From Streptococcus infantis (GTDB lineage: Bacteria > Bacillota > Bacilli > Lactobacillales > Streptococcaceae), in the NCBI RefSeq assembly GCF_021497965.1, contig NZ_CP046525.1:1612001-1676000 (forward strand): a DNA stretch of 64,000 bases. Direction: 5' to 3'. Position numbers and translations under genes: made by a program. Positions 10,223 to 20,999 of the stretch are shown in pieces. The notes below the pieces were generated by a model that saw only the letters and a list, made by a program, of their open reading frames with translations, searched no databases and was not told the origin of the DNA. Numbering within the stretch: the stretch's first letter is position 1; each line of letters opens with the position of its first letter.

Positions 10223-11491
10223 ATGTCAACTAAATTCATGAAGAGCGCTGCCGTACTTGGTACTGCTACTCTTGCTAGCTTGCTTTTGGTAGCTTGCGGA
10301 AGCAAAACTGCTGATAAAGCTGCTGATTCTTCTACATCAGGAAGTCAAGAAATCACTTTCTACGTTGAAGATCAATATAAAGCCTTCGCTGAATCAGCTG
10401 CAAAAGCTTACGAAAAAGAAGCTGGTGTAAAAGTTACTATTAAAACTGGTGACCAATTAGGTGGACTCGACAACCTTTCACTTGATAACCAATCAGGTAA
10501 AGCTGCTGACGTTATGATGGCTCCATACGACCGTGTAGGTAGCCTTGGTACTGACGGACAACTTTCAGAAGTAACTTTGAGCGACGGTGCTAAAACAGAT
10601 GACACTACTAAATCTCTTGTAACTGTTGGTGGAAAAGTTTACGGTGCTCCAGCTGTTATCGAGTCACTTGTTATGTACTACAACAAAGACTTGATTAAAG
10701 AAGCTCCAAAAACATTTGCTGACTTAGAAAACCTTGCTAAAGATAGCAAATACGCTTTTGCTGGTGAAGAAGGAAAAACTACTGCTTTCCTAGCTGACTG
10801 GACTAACTTCTACTATGCATACGGACTTCTTGCAGGTAACGGTGCTTACGTATTTGGCGACAACGGTAAAAATCCTAAAGATATCGGTCTTGCTAACGAT
10901 GGTGCTATCGCAGGTATCGAATACGCTAAGACTTGGTACGACAAATGGCCTAAAGGTATGCAAGATACTGAAGGTGCTGGAAACTTGATCCAAACTCAAT
11001 TCCAAGAAGGTAAAACAGCTGCAATCATCGACGGTCCTTGGAAAGCTCAAGCATTCAAAGACGCTAAAGTAAACTACGGTGTTGCAACTATCCCAACTCT
11101 TCCAAACGGCAAAAACTATGCAGCCTTTGGTGGTGGTAAAGCTTGGATTATCCCATCAAGCACTAAGAACCTTGAAGGCGCTCAAAAATTTGTAGACTTC
11201 CTTGTTTCAACTGACCAACAAAAAGCATTCTACGATGCTACTAACGAAATCCCAGCTAACACTGAAGCTCGTGCTTACGCTGAAGGTAAAAACGATGAGT
11301 TGACTACAGCTGTTATCAAACAGTTCCAAAACGCTCAACCAATGCCAAACATCTCTCAAATGTCAACAGTTTGGGACCCAGCTAAAACAATGCTCTTTGA
11401 CGCTGTAAGCGGTAAGAAAGATGCTAAAACAGCTGCTAATGATGCTGTAACATTGATCAAAGAAACAATCCAACAAAAATTTGGTAACTAA
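10223..11491 (+). CDS. malX: Maltodextrin-binding lipoprotein of the MalXCD ABC importer
   Basis: MalX (422 residues) captures maltodextrins outside the membrane for import by MalC-MalD and the shared ATPase MsmK/MalK. The signal peptide ends in the lipobox L-L-V-A-C-G-S, giving acylated Cys25. The mature part has the solute-binding family 1 fold features, such as D-V-M-M-A-P-Y-D-R and the W-I-I-P-S-S region. AGGAGGAATACACT precedes the ATG. It opens the operon malX-malC-malD-malA-malR. No ATPase gene lies here, as is usual for streptococci. It is the last undamaged gene before the error-rich zone. Confidence 0.96.
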   Translation: MSTKFMKSAAVLGTATLASLLLVACGSKTADKAADSSTSGSQEITFYVEDQYKAFAESAAKAYEKEAGVKVTIKTGDQLGGLDNLSLDNQSGKAADVMMAPYDRVGSLGTDGQLSEVTLSDGAKTDDTTKSLVTVGGKVYGAPAVIESLVMYYNKDLIKEAPKTFADLENLAKDSKYAFAGEEGKTTAFLADWTNFYYAYGLLAGNGAYVFGDNGKNPKDIGLANDGAIAGIEYAKTWYDKWPKGMQDTEGAGNLIQTQFQEGKTAAIIDGPWKAQAFKDAKVNYGVATIPTLPNGKNYAAFGGGKAWIIPSSTKNLEGAQKFVDFLVSTDQQKAFYDATNEIPANTEARAYAEGKNDELTTAVIKQFQNAQPMPNISQMSTVWDPAKTMLFDAVSGKKDAKTAANDAVTLIKETIQQKFGN

Positions 11492-11502
11492 TTGATTGCT
11501 TC

Positions 11503-11535
11503 AAGGGGGATTATTTAAAGATCCCCCTTAATTTT
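11503..11535 (+). terminator. Hairpin between malX and malC
   Basis: AAGGGGGAT pairs with ATCCCCCTT across a 9-base loop, followed by AATTTTT. It should terminate or slow part of the transcript, so that malX (binding protein) is made in excess over the permease genes (inference from position). Confidence 0.75.
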
Positions 11536-11613
11536 TAGATATTTTGACAATGTTTCGGCAGCCTTGCTGATTATCATCGAGCCCAGAGCTCGTATCTTAT
11601 GAAAGGAGCACTC

Positions 11614-12902
11614 ATGGAACAACAACCAAAAAAAGCAGCCTTGCTTTCATTGATTCCTGGGTTGGGACAAATCTACAACAAACAAAAAGCTAAAGGTTTT
11701 ATCTTCCTTGCTGTAACAGTAGCTTTCGTCCTCTATTTTATAGTACTTGCAGCACCTGAATTGAGCAACTTAATCACTCTTGGTGAGAAACCTGGTCGTG
11801 ATAACTCTCTCTTCATGTTGATTCGTGTGCATTCCACTCTCTTTTGGAATTGTTTACCTATCCTTTTATATTTTCCAATAATTAAAAGAGCCTCATATAC
11901 GATTGCAAACGTATTAATAATGGCATTCCTGGTTCCCATTGAACATTGAAGGATATGAGTAAGGAAGCTATGAAATGGTTTCCCGTACTTACTCATCATC
12001 CCCTCTTATGTTGTCCATGACATTTGCTAATCATCCTTCCCAGTTTATTTGTAACCTTGATGATTGCCTTTCCCACTAAGATTTCCAACATTTACACCCA
12101 ATAATTGTTGGATTGGGTTGGATTGATAACCTCACAAACATCTGGAGCTTGATAATTTCCGTTCAGACCTTCGGTTCCTTTGTTTCTTTCTTGACTATTA
12201 TCTAGGCTTTATCTGCAATCTACTTTGGCATCGTACCGGTATCTTTACAGCTATTTATTGCTACCACCATTCATCAAGGGAAACGTATCTTTGGTGTTAT
12301 CTTCCTTCTTCCTTGGGCTGTTCCAGCCTTCAATCACTATCTTGGACTTCTCAACCATGTTTAATAACGATAGTGTCGGTGCTATCACACCCAAGTTTGG
12401 CCCTATCTTTGCTAATTTCTTCCATTTCTTAGATGGCGTTCTTTTCCTTGGAAGACAAACCACTTGGACTAAAATCGCCTTGATATGATGCAAGGTTGCT
12501 TTGGAATCCCTTAGATCTTTATGTCTTGACTCCGGTACCTTAGTCTATTCCAATGACTTGTATGAACGCTTATATCGTGGTGCAAACGCTTTAGCAAAAA
12601 TTCCGCACATTACTTTCCCATGATTTTGCTTGTTGCGGCCCTACTTTTTGAATCAGCCATACACCTTCAACCTGCAACAACCTTCTCTATCATGTACACT
12701 CTTCATGGTGGGGGTCCTGGTAGTGTCGGTGGTGGAGCTGTTCAATAACCAGACATCTGATTTCATTGATTTACCGCTTGACAACTGGTACAGCTCCTCA
12801 TACTCTATGGCAGCTGCCGTTACCTTGTTATTTCAATCATTGTCATCTCTATTTCTATGTTGCATTCAGAACTACACGCGATTTGATATGGATGACGTCT
12901 AG
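11614..12902 (+). pseudogene. malC: Maltodextrin permease MalC (MalF family), frame broken by many indels
   Basis: The first 70 or so codons read cleanly (M-E-Q-Q-P-K-K-A-A-L-L-S-L-I-P-G-L-G-Q, then K-P-G-R-D-N-S-L-F-M-L-I-R), with a membrane segment. From about 11,826 the frame shifts repeatedly. Later pieces still read as MalC in changing frames: L-L-P-W-A-V-P-A-F near 12,310-12,335, a G-G-G-P-G-S-V-G-G-G-A-G motif near 12,705-12,740, and M-A-A-A-V-T-L near 12,809. It ends F-D-M-D-D-V-stop at 12,902. Total length is close to normal for this family, so small indels rather than large deletions broke the frame. AAAGGAG 5 bases upstream favours the ATG at 11,614 over 11,599. Likely an intact gene badly sequenced. 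Confidence 0.8.
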
Positions 12903-13748
12903 ATGAATAACTCATTAAACTCAACGTAGACTGACTCAAACCCTCACTTACCTCTACTTGATCGGACTTTCATCGTCATTATTTATCCACTTTATCACGA
13001 TTATGTCAGCCTTCAAGGCTGGTAACGTTGTGGCCTTTAAAACTCGACTGCATGTCAACCTTAGTCTTGATAACTTCAAAGGACTCTTTAACAGAAACCT
13101 TGTCCGGCACATGGTAACTTATACCTTGATCATCGCTTTGGTCACTATGGTCGTTCGAGACAAGTATTTATCGTACTTGGCTGGTTATGCCTACATCCGT
13201 TTACAACTTCTTCTGGCCTCGTAAGCAAAGTTTGGTCTTCTTCTTGATTATCCAAATGTTGCCTACAATGGCCGCTTTGACTGCCTTCTTCGTTATGGCA
13301 CTACTCATGTTTTGAACGCCCTAACCTAGCTGGTTCCTCATCTTCTCTATAACGTCGGTGTGGTATCCCATAAACTCTTTGTTGATGGAAAGGTTCTTTA
13401 CAGACCGTACCCATGTCTCTTGATGATTCTGCAAACTTGAGGTGCAGGACACTTTCCGCCGCTTCTGGCAAATCGTTCTCCCTCTTGTTCGCCATGAGTT
13501 GCTGTAGCAAGCCTCTGGGCCTTCATGGACCCTTTCGGAGACTATATCCTCTCTAGTTTCTTGCTCTTCGTGAAAAAAGTCCTTTACAGTTGCCGTGTCA
13601 CTACAAACCTTCGTTCAGCAATGCGAAGAACTTGAAGATCGCCTACTTCTCAGCGGTGCTATCCTCATGCTCTTCCAATCTTTACCCTCTCTTCTTTTAT
13701 TGCAAAGAACTTCGTTTCAGGATAACAACGGTGGCGACAGGGTATATA
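12903..13748 (+). pseudogene. malD: Maltodextrin permease MalD (MalG family), frame broken
   Basis: It starts M-N-N-S-L-N directly after the malC stop. Fragments in shifting frames match a MalG-type inner-membrane permease: I-T-I-M-S-A-F-K-A-G-N-V near 12,994-13,029, S-L-V-F-F-L-I-I-Q near 13,230, a G-H-F-R-R-F-W-Q-I-V-L-P-L-V EAA-loop stretch near 13,445-13,490, and N-A-K-N-L-K-I-A-Y-F-S-A near 13,619-13,655. The end is approximate; a G-G-D-R-G stretch near 13,732 resembles the usual C terminus. It would pair with MalC as the importer pore. The damage looks like sequencing error, because the total length stays near 280 codons. Confidence 0.75.
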
Positions 13749-13759
13749 AACCCTCGCCC

Positions 13760-14771
13760 ACTTTTGCTTGGGGGGGGGGGGAGGAACTGGTAACTAGATT
13801 GTCTGATGAAATCGAGCTTATCGAGAAAGGCCTTCTTTTGTTTGTGACAGATGTTACAAACCTTCACTTTACCAGGATTCATACTTATCCCCGCTTGAAT
13901 AAAACCATTTCTCTTATATATCTCGGATAGAAAAATGCTATAGAAGAGATTTATGTTACCATATCCGTTTTCTTATTTTAATAGTATTTGTGGATTCCGA
14001 AGCCCTCTCTCATCGTTTTGGTCTAAACTGGTTTCAACTGTTTTTTTACCATATATTCTTGATTAGCTTGGTCTATGGTTCCTATTGCCATCCAGAATAG
14101 CTCTCAGAGACTTATCCCTAGAAATTTATCGATGATGTCTACGCTCCTTTGACGACTGAAAGTCGTTCAGGATCTAGCTAAGAATGCTCAATTGTAGATG
14201 GTACCTAAGGCTATACGGGCATCAATCCCTCATCAAGCTCTGTTCAATTGAGATACCTTCCTAGTTCAAACTCCCTGAGGAATTAACTTCTTTCACTTTG
14301 AACCTGAGCACTCGGTTATCAGCAAGCAAGGAAAAGAACTAACCAGCATTCGCTTATCAATGCGATCACGACTGACAGTTTTCCAAAACAAGGAAGACTT
14401 AACGCACTGGTACCAACAGAATCGTGTCCTATATTAGCCTCTTTCTTGGCTAGGCTTTATAGTTTCCTCTGTGGACTTAATTTTTTCCGGGTCGCTCTAG
14501 GCTATCGCCTTCTTGCTATACTTTACGAAAAAATCACGTCTTTCTCATTTAAACAACAAAAAAAAAAACCCTATAAGAGTGCTATCATTTCATCTTGAAT
14601 TGTTTAGGATTTACCAACTTTGCTCTGCCATTGATTCTCGGTCTATAGGCCAAAACATTGTCAAACTTGATTACTATTCAAAATATTGATTTGTTCATGT
14701 AAATCGGTCACTATATTTACAAAACGCATTTTCGGATTTCTCTCCCCCCCCCCACAGACTACAATAAGTAG
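13760..14771 (+). pseudogene. malA: Membrane protein MalA (DUF1189-like), frame broken; coordinates approximate
   Basis: Between malD and malR, frames shift often but readable pieces remain: F-E-P-E-H-S-V-I-S-K-Q-G-K-E-L-T-S-I-R-L near 14,296-14,357, L-T-H-W-Y-Q-Q-N-R-V near 14,400-14,430, and hydrophobic runs near 14,455-14,530. These fit the MalA protein that sits at this place in the pneumococcal mal operon, whose precise role is unclear. The start cannot be fixed: a run of twelve Gs at about 13,771-13,782 lies near it and is probably erroneous. Position in the operon supports the call more than the residues do. Confidence 0.6.
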
Positions 14772-14780
14772 AGATTATGT

Positions 14781-15830
14781 ATGCTGGTACGATTAAAGAC
14801 GTGGCCAAGGCGCAGGGGTTTCACCTCTCAACCTTAACCCGGTTATTCAAAAAACCAAAATCAACCATTAGCGATTAGACAAAAAAAACGAGTTCGCAAT
14901 CAGGCAATGAAAGAACTCAACGACAATCCCAATTCATCAATGCGCGAGCTTAGTTAGCAGGTTACACCCAGGTCATTGGTTTGGTTCTTCCAGACGAACC
15001 TGATGCTTTCTATCCAAAATCCCTTCGTTTCCTTCTGTGTTCTGAGGAGGGATTGCACAGGTTTGCATCAGAAATCCACTATGCCATTCAAAATCGCCAC
15101 TGGAAAAAAAACGAAAAAGAAGTCTCTTGACAGCATTTCTCAGATGGTCTATGGTAAGCGTGTTGACGGCTCCGTATCTTCGTATGCCCAAGAAAAATGA
15201 CCCTCTAGTTAAATCTAGTCGTCGATGGAGCCAATTCCTTTCCTTGTATCCTTGGAAATCACTTTCCCCATTGATCCCACTCGTGATATATGATACAGGT
15301 ACATACTGGGCTATGACTGCTACAGCAAATACTTTATCAAAAAAAGTGATTGCAAGTCGAATGCCTTATCGGAGGTACAAAGAAACTATGTTACCCAGGG
15401 GACACCGCTCTGGACCGGTTACGAGCAAAGCCCATTGCAACGACCACAAACTATCCCTAGGAGAGCACATCTTACCTTTATAGCTGATGAATTTCTGATA
15501 GAAAAGGGTTATATTGCAGCAAACAATCCTGTCAAAACACGATCCTCAGACCGAGCATATTATTACAAACGAGAGTCTCTTTAGCTCTGAGGTGTCTAGA
15601 TAACTACCTCAACGAACACCAGCTTGATGTTCCGACGTTTCTTCCGCTTTGACTCTGTAAACGAGCTTAAATTAGCAGCCTACGTGCCACCAACAACGCG
15701 AGATCGACTTGGGCACGAACTTCACGTTTGAAACCGATTGCTTCAAATCATCACAATGATGCTCAAAGAAAATCGTTTTCAATCTGCTCATCGTCAGAGT
15801 TGCTTTGCACACGAAAATCATTGTAAAAAT
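14781..15830 (+). pseudogene. malR: Maltose operon repressor MalR (LacI family), frame broken
   Basis: The start region reads T-I-K-D-V-A-K-A in interrupted frames, the helix-turn-helix opening of LacI-family repressors. K-K-R-V-R-N and M-K-E-L-N follow, then Q-V-I-G-L-V-L-P-D near 14,965. Later pieces (V-D-G-S-V-S-S-Y near 15,160 and the D-P-T-R-D type region near 15,270) fit the sugar-binding core. Length from 14,781 to about 15,830 equals roughly 330-350 codons, normal for the family. MalR would bind the operators at malQ and malX, releasing them when maltodextrin is present. As with its neighbours the breaks look technical. Confidence 0.75.
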
Positions 15831-15835
15831 AGAAC

Positions 15836-15868
15836 AAAACCAACTCATCAGTATTAGAGTGGTTTTTG
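15836..15868 (+). terminator. Terminator after malR
   Basis: AAAACCAACTC pairs imperfectly with GAGTGGTTTTT over an 11-base loop. Base calls are unreliable here, so the one-base bulge may not be real. Position fits the end of the rightward mal operon. Confidence 0.5.
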
Positions 15869-15869
15869 T

Positions 15870-16858
15870 ATATTCTATTTGTCTAGCTGACTAGTTTCAC
15901 AGACCTCGACAAATCGTCCCTAAAATTTGAACCATTTTTCAGATACAGAAACAAAGGCCTGTCGGAATCAACTGCTCATGAGTGTTTAAAATCATGAAAC
16001 TCTGCACGGTGATGACGTATCAAAACAGCTTTACGTTGGTGATTATAAGTTCCTCAGATATGGATCATAGTTGCCCCACGGTGCAATTTATGTGGGATTC
16101 TCAATTACCCGCACTGGATACTAGTGACAATCATGGCCTGCATCGTTTTAGTTTGGTGAAAACTGCATCTGCTTACACGACTTGAGACAGATAGTAATCA
16201 TGAGAATAGAGGAGCAATTTCCAGACCACAAAGGTTCAATCCTGGGAGATCAGCATAAAATTGTACCGTTCACTATAGAGGAGATACTACACGGACTTTT
16301 TTTTTTTTTCGACTGTCTCTTTTACGAAGGTCAGGCTGACAAATATACTGTTCCACCGCTGGATAGATAGTTATGGCGATTAGAGCAAGCCAATGCCCAA
16401 TCCATAACACGACACCCCCAAAATAGGGCATCATTGATGAATCGGTGGCGTCCTCTGTCAAAGACGACCAATGGCACAAACTGGAATTAAAGAGTGCAGC
16501 TCATGGTGATTACCGTGATTAAAGGTAAAAATCGTAAACTTCTGTACCAATTGGTACCAGGTAAAATCCATCAGCTGGGATATTGATGGCGTAAAAGGCT
16601 ACTGATATCGAGGAAATAAAAAGACCAAAAACCAGTGTTTACTAAGCGCAGAAATGAATCGGTAGCTAAACTGTTTGCTCACACTTGAAAACATGCCCTG
16701 GTTGGAAGAAAAAAATGACGGTACTGCTGATAGAAAACCATTATACCAGAGAAGCCTGATATTTTTTGTCATCTTATTTTTTCTTCGGGAGATACCTTGC
16801 AAAAACACGAAAACTTCACCCGATAAGCAAAGCGGCCGCAGATAATGTACCACACTTT
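15870..16858. other. Unassigned, error-rich stretch between malR and aspS
   Basis: About 1 kb without a recognisable gene. Short open pieces exist on the plus strand, for example E-E-Q-F-P-D-H-K-G-S-I-L near 16,210-16,245 and K-G-K-N-R-K-L-L-Y-Q-L-V-P-G near 16,525-16,565. They read like soluble protein but none is long enough to assign to a family. Homopolymer runs (13 Ts near 16,297) and frequent stops suggest the same sequence damage as in the neighbours. One plus-strand gene of about 300 codons may be hidden here. Confidence 0.4.
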
Positions 16859-18581
16859 TTAGTTAGTTTTCGTTGTTCATTCTGTTCTACTGTAGAGTAA
16901 GTTCTCTAATTGTTAGAGCTACTGTGATGCGTGCTGCGTCATTGGGTCCAGTGGCCTGTGTTCTTAGGAAACGGCAATCACTTCACGGACTTATTCTTCT
17001 CCAGCTAAGAGCATGACAAGCGGTGCAAGGGTCCGATAGCCAAGCCACCGTGTGGGGGAATGCCCCATAGTCCATAGTCTTACCAAAAGAAAAACCAAAA
17101 CTGATCAATTGGCCTCTTCGCTGAGGCAGCGAAGAGCTTGTGAACAACGTTATTGGAGTCCTTTGGTTGATACGAAGGCTACCACCACCAAGTTCATAAC
17201 CATTCAAGACGGAACTCGTAGGCAATGGCACGAACCGTGGCTCAAATCTCCTCAAGTCCTGAGCTGTTTCTGCTGAGGAAGGGAATGGATGGGTGGGCAC
17301 TCATATAACGGCCATTCTCTCAGACCATTCAAACAATTGGCCAGTCAACACCAGAGGAAGTGAATTGTCATATCAATCAGGACTAGTTCCTTCGCAATAC
17401 GTCCACGAAAGGGCACCAAGTGTTTGCATTAGCTACTTCAAGCGTATCTGGCTACAAAGCGAACCACGTCCTTATCTTCAAGACCTAATTGCCTTGTCCA
17501 AATCTCACTGACGATACCATGTCAAGAACACCATGAGCAACTGGACCGTTTTAATTCACGTCAACAACCCTTGACCCAAGCAAGACCTTTAGCCCCATAA
17601 TGCGCTGGCTAATTCGTGTTCACTCTATGTCGAGAATGCCTTTACTGTGAGTAGTTATCTGCCCTGCCACCTTTACGACATATGGCCCCCACTTTGAGAC
17701 GCAGGGCCCTTCTGAAAAGACTTTTGAAATCAACAACCTTTGACAACTTCTATGTGTCAAAGTCTTGGAAAGCCACATCTCCAAACGAGTGTCAGGTGTG
17801 TCAGAAACATTAAAGAGCCATGGCATGAACTACATACGTCAGTACGAATGGCGGAATGGTAAGTCACATTCGCGCCTTTTGTTTCCTTCATCACTCCCGC
17901 GCAATCAAGCCTTCTGTGATGTCTTGAGACTATTATCTTGCCAGTCAGAATGAAGTTCTCCAAAGGCGACCACGGTCAAATCCAGCATTCATCAAAAACT
18001 GTTTTGTAATCTGCGGCTTTGAGAGAGCATAAGAAATGCCCTTATTGACACGAGATGGTACCAAATAGTCACGCGCCCCTTCTGGCTTGATTTAGAAGGA
18101 ATGGTGTTTCCACATCGATTAATTCCAACTCATACAAGTAGTACGGATAGATGCGTTACCTTGGCACGAAGTTTAAATTTTCCAACATCTTGGACGACGA
18201 AGGATCAGGTTAACGGCTTAACGTAGACGGTATCATCGTTTGCTTCAATGCCATACTTGATTCGAATGGTGTTGGTTAGCTGTATGTAAGGCACAGTAAG
18301 AGTGTTACATTCAATTCAACCGCTCCAGTCGCCAACTTGTCATTTGCTGTCAAGTGAGCAACTTGTCCAGTCACTCGATAAACATATTCGCTACGAAGGC
18401 TTTCAGCTGTTACCATCACTCGCAGATACTTTCGGATTTATGACCAACTGCATGATCCTTCGCTGGTCACGAAGGGTCGTAAAGATCATCCACCCAAGTC
18501 ACGACGACGAGCAACCAGCCTGCAAGGTAATCTTGTCCGATGTGCTCTCACGAACACGACCAGAATAAATCCTACGTTCAT
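16859..18581 (-). pseudogene. aspS: Aspartyl-tRNA synthetase, frame broken by many indels
   Basis: Minus-strand pieces in changing frames match AspRS from end to end. Near 18,450-18,515 reads R-R-D-L-G-G; near 17,880-17,910 V-M-K-E-T-K-G; near 17,790-17,810 S-D-T-P-D-T-R; near 17,160-17,200 N-G-Y-E-L-G-G-G-S-L-R-I-N-Q (class II motif 3 region); near 16,995-17,050 P-H-G-G-L-A-I-G then L-V-M-L-L-A-G-E-E. Total 1.72 kb is close to the usual 1.76 kb. AspRS charges tRNA-Asp and is essential; no second copy is visible in this window. An essential gene in this state argues strongly that the sequence, not the organism, is defective. Confidence 0.85.
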
Positions 18582-18703
18582 GTTTTCGCTCTTTTTATTC
18601 TGTACTATTTACATAAAAAAGCGCAGGCTCTTCATGAAAATCATCAGAAAGTTGAGAGAATTCCCCTCTCATAAATGGAAAAAACAGCAGTTCATTCGCT
18701 GGA

Positions 18704-18925
18704 TTAGTATTCTTTATTTTTTACGCTTTTCCGCAATCTTGCTGCCTTCTTAGAGAACAATCTCCGTGCACTAAGCCGTCGCAAATCGCAAATACCTGCC
18801 AATTGGTGCGAAGATACTGCTAAATAGTTATAAAAGAAATCCCCTTTTAAAGCATATGCAAGCACTCCAATGATAAAGAAGAGAACAACTGCCATGACAC
18901 ACGCTAATAATATCACTCGTTTCAT
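18704..18925 (-). CDS. Small single-span membrane protein, function unknown
   Basis: This 73-residue ORF opens M-K-R-V-I-L-L and has one strong membrane segment (residues ~4-26). A basic C-terminal tail follows (R-R-L-F-S-K-K-A-A-R-L-R-K-S). The start is well supported: AGGAGAGTC lies directly before the ATG and an extended -10 lies about 20 bases upstream. The C-terminal half may be frame-shifted, since it sits inside the error-rich zone; the region around residues 37-45 looks least natural. It is transcribed toward aspS on the same strand, but with about 120 bases between. I do not recognise the family. Confidence 0.5.
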   Translation of the reverse strand: MKRVILLACVMAVVLFFIIGVLAYALKGDFFYNYLAVSSHQLAGICDLRRLSARRLFSKKAARLRKSVKNKEY

Positions 18926-18940
18926 GACTCTCCTGAGTCT

Positions 18941-18949
18941 ATTATAGCA
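18941..18949 (-). promoter_or_regulatory. Extended -10 promoter of the small membrane gene
   Basis: On the minus strand TGCTATAAT is a consensus extended -10, about 16 bases before the small gene's start codon, which implies a very short leader. No convincing -35 is seen. Confidence 0.5.
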
Positions 18950-19555
18950 TGACTATCATTAAAAAGCGATTAAATTATTCAAAAGCATGTAGCTATACTA
19001 TAAGCTATACCAACTTTGTATATAAGCCAATCCAAGTAAAGCCAAGTGAAGCATAATAGGAATTGGTTGTGGGGTGCCAGGGAAATGAAGAGAGCAAAAT
19101 GATACTACTTACAAGAAGAAAGAGAACGTTTGCTTGATGTTATCCTGTGAGGGAAGACATAGCGGAGCTAGCATACCTATAAGGTTATTCTTCTGTCAGG
19201 GGTGCAAATACAACTACCATAAAGACAAGAAAGGAGAAGGTTGATTATGAGTCCATTGTTCGCCGTCTGTTGATTGACTGATGTATTCATTTGGCAAAAA
19301 GAATTGATCACAATGACAAAGGCCAATACTAAGGCAGTAACCAGATGTATTTGTTAGAGGCTGTTTTTCAATCGTAACAGTTCCTGTTCTTATACCACTT
19401 GTAGGTAACGAAGGTAAGTCTGCTAATAAGACATAAAACAGGACAAAAACGTAGTCAGGTGCTCCCAAACTTCATCGCTGCCACACCTACAACCTGAAAT
19501 GAAGTATAAATCATAATAAAGAAAGAAAGCAAGGGCAACCAGCAATTTTTTTTTT
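18950..19555 (-). other. Broken coding region, probable 3' part of a polytopic membrane protein
   Basis: About 600 bases with no intact ORF above 85 codons. On the minus strand hydrophobic pieces recur: L-L-V-A-L-A-F-F near 19,540-19,517, F-V-L-F-Y-V-L-L-A-D-L near 19,450-19,417, and A-L-V-L-A-F-V-I-V-I-N-S-F near 19,350-19,305 in different frames. They are continuous with minus-strand membrane-like pieces in the repeated sequence just upstream. The gene would end near 19,250. Family unknown. From about 18,950 to 19,200 I see no coding signal. Confidence 0.35.
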
Positions 19556-20045
19556 AAGTGTTTTTCATAATATTATCTATTGAAATAACGTTTTGTTTTC
19601 GCAACTGTGCAACCATTCGTGTACAAATGGATACAACTGCACGGAGTAGAGCAACCAACTGTACTTGTCCTACTACTAAGAGATAGCACGACTAACAGAC
19701 AACATAAGATAGCAGGAATGAGGAGCTGATGAACTTGAATAAGATCAAGTAAGATTCTTACCATATCAGCCTGTTTTCTCCTCATCATAAGTACGAGGTA
19801 TTCAAAACTCCTTTGGAGTCGCCATAATGAAAGTTTTATAGTTACGAACCTTGCAGTGATTTTGAGACAGTTACACCCGACCAGATACCTACAACCTCAA
19901 AAGTATGGGTGCTACTGATTTGCCTAACCTCTACAATCTAAAGTAGGCAGGATAGCATACTAATTTGGCGAAAAACATTAACTACGTAGCATCATCTAAG
20001 AAGCGATACGTAGGAAAGGTAGTCTTGATCATTTCTTCATTCCCT
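19556..20045. repeat. First copy of a ~0.5-kb sequence flanking the C/T tract
   Basis: From TTTTTCATAATATT to CTTGATCATTTCTTCAT this copy aligns with 21,000-21,510. Shared blocks include AACGTTTTGTTTTCGCAACTG, ATTCGTGTACAAATGGAT, CAACCAACTGTACTTGTCC and AGTATGGGTG. Differences are mostly single-base insertions and deletions. Minus-strand reading gives hydrophobic fragments such as V-V-L-S-L and S-T-V-G, so both copies represent the same stretch of a membrane-protein gene. Two noisy readings of one locus joined by assembly is the simplest view. Confidence 0.8.
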
Positions 20046-20999
20046 TGCCCCACTCTCCCTCCCCCCTCCCTCCCCCCCTCCCCCTCCACCCCCCCCCCGC
20101 CCCCCTCCCCCTCCCTCACCTTTTCCCCTCCCTCCCTCACCTCCCCCCCCTTCCTTCCCCCAAGCCCCCCCCTACTCCTCATCCCCCTTTCCCCCCCTCC
20201 CCCCCCCCTCATTTCCCCCCCCCTCCCCCTTTCCCCCCCACCCCCCTTTCCCCCCCCCCCTACCCCCCCCTCTTCCCCTACCCTCCCCTTCACTCCCTTT
20301 CCCCCCTTCCTCCCCCTCCCCTTCCACCCTCCCCCCCCTTTCCCCCTTCCTTTTCACGTCCCCTTCCCCCCCTACCACCTCCTTCCTCCCTTCCCCCCCA
20401 CCACACCCCCCCCCTCCCCCCCCCTCCTCCCCCCCTCCCCCCTCCACACTTCCCCCCCCTTCCCATCCCCCTTCCCCCCTCCTTTCCCTCCCCCCCCACC
20501 AGACCACTCCCCCCCCCCCCCTCCCACCCCCCCCTTTCCTTCCTCCTCCCCTTGCCCCTTCCCACCTCCCCCCCCTTCACCCCCCTCTCTCCCCCCCTTC
20601 TTCCCATCCCCCCCCCCTTACCTCTACCCCCTCCCCCTTTGTTCCACACCCGCCCCCACTTACCCCCCCCCTTTCCCCCCTTTTCCCCCCCCCCCCCCCT
20701 CCTCCCCTTCCCCAACCCCTCTTTCCTGCCCCCCCCTTTTCCCCCTCTCCCCCCTCCCCCCTCCACCCCCCCCATCCCCCCCCCCCCCCCCCCCCCCCTC
20801 CCCTTTTTTTTTTTTTTCTCTCCCCTCCCCCCCTCCCCCCTTTCCTTTCCTTCCTTCCCTCCCCCCCCCCCCCCTCTCTCCCTTCTCCCCCCCCCTCCCT
20901 TCTCCCCCCCCTTCTTCCCTCCCTCCCCCCCCTCCCTCCCCCCACTCCCCCCCCCCCTTTTTCCTCCCCCCCCTTAACCTCACACCCACCCCCCTATTT
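20041..20999. repeat. ~960-base nearly pure C/T low-complexity tract
   Basis: The plus strand is almost only C and T, with scattered As and only about ten Gs, in C runs of up to about twenty and one T run of about fifteen. No unit repeats regularly, so it is not a microsatellite or CRISPR array. Composition is wholly unlike the ~40% GC neighbours. It begins where copy 1 of the flanking repeat ends and stops where copy 2 begins. It yields long Pro-rich (plus) and Gly/Arg-rich (minus) ORFs that carry no protein-like features. A failed stretch of a read is more likely than biology. Confidence 0.85.
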
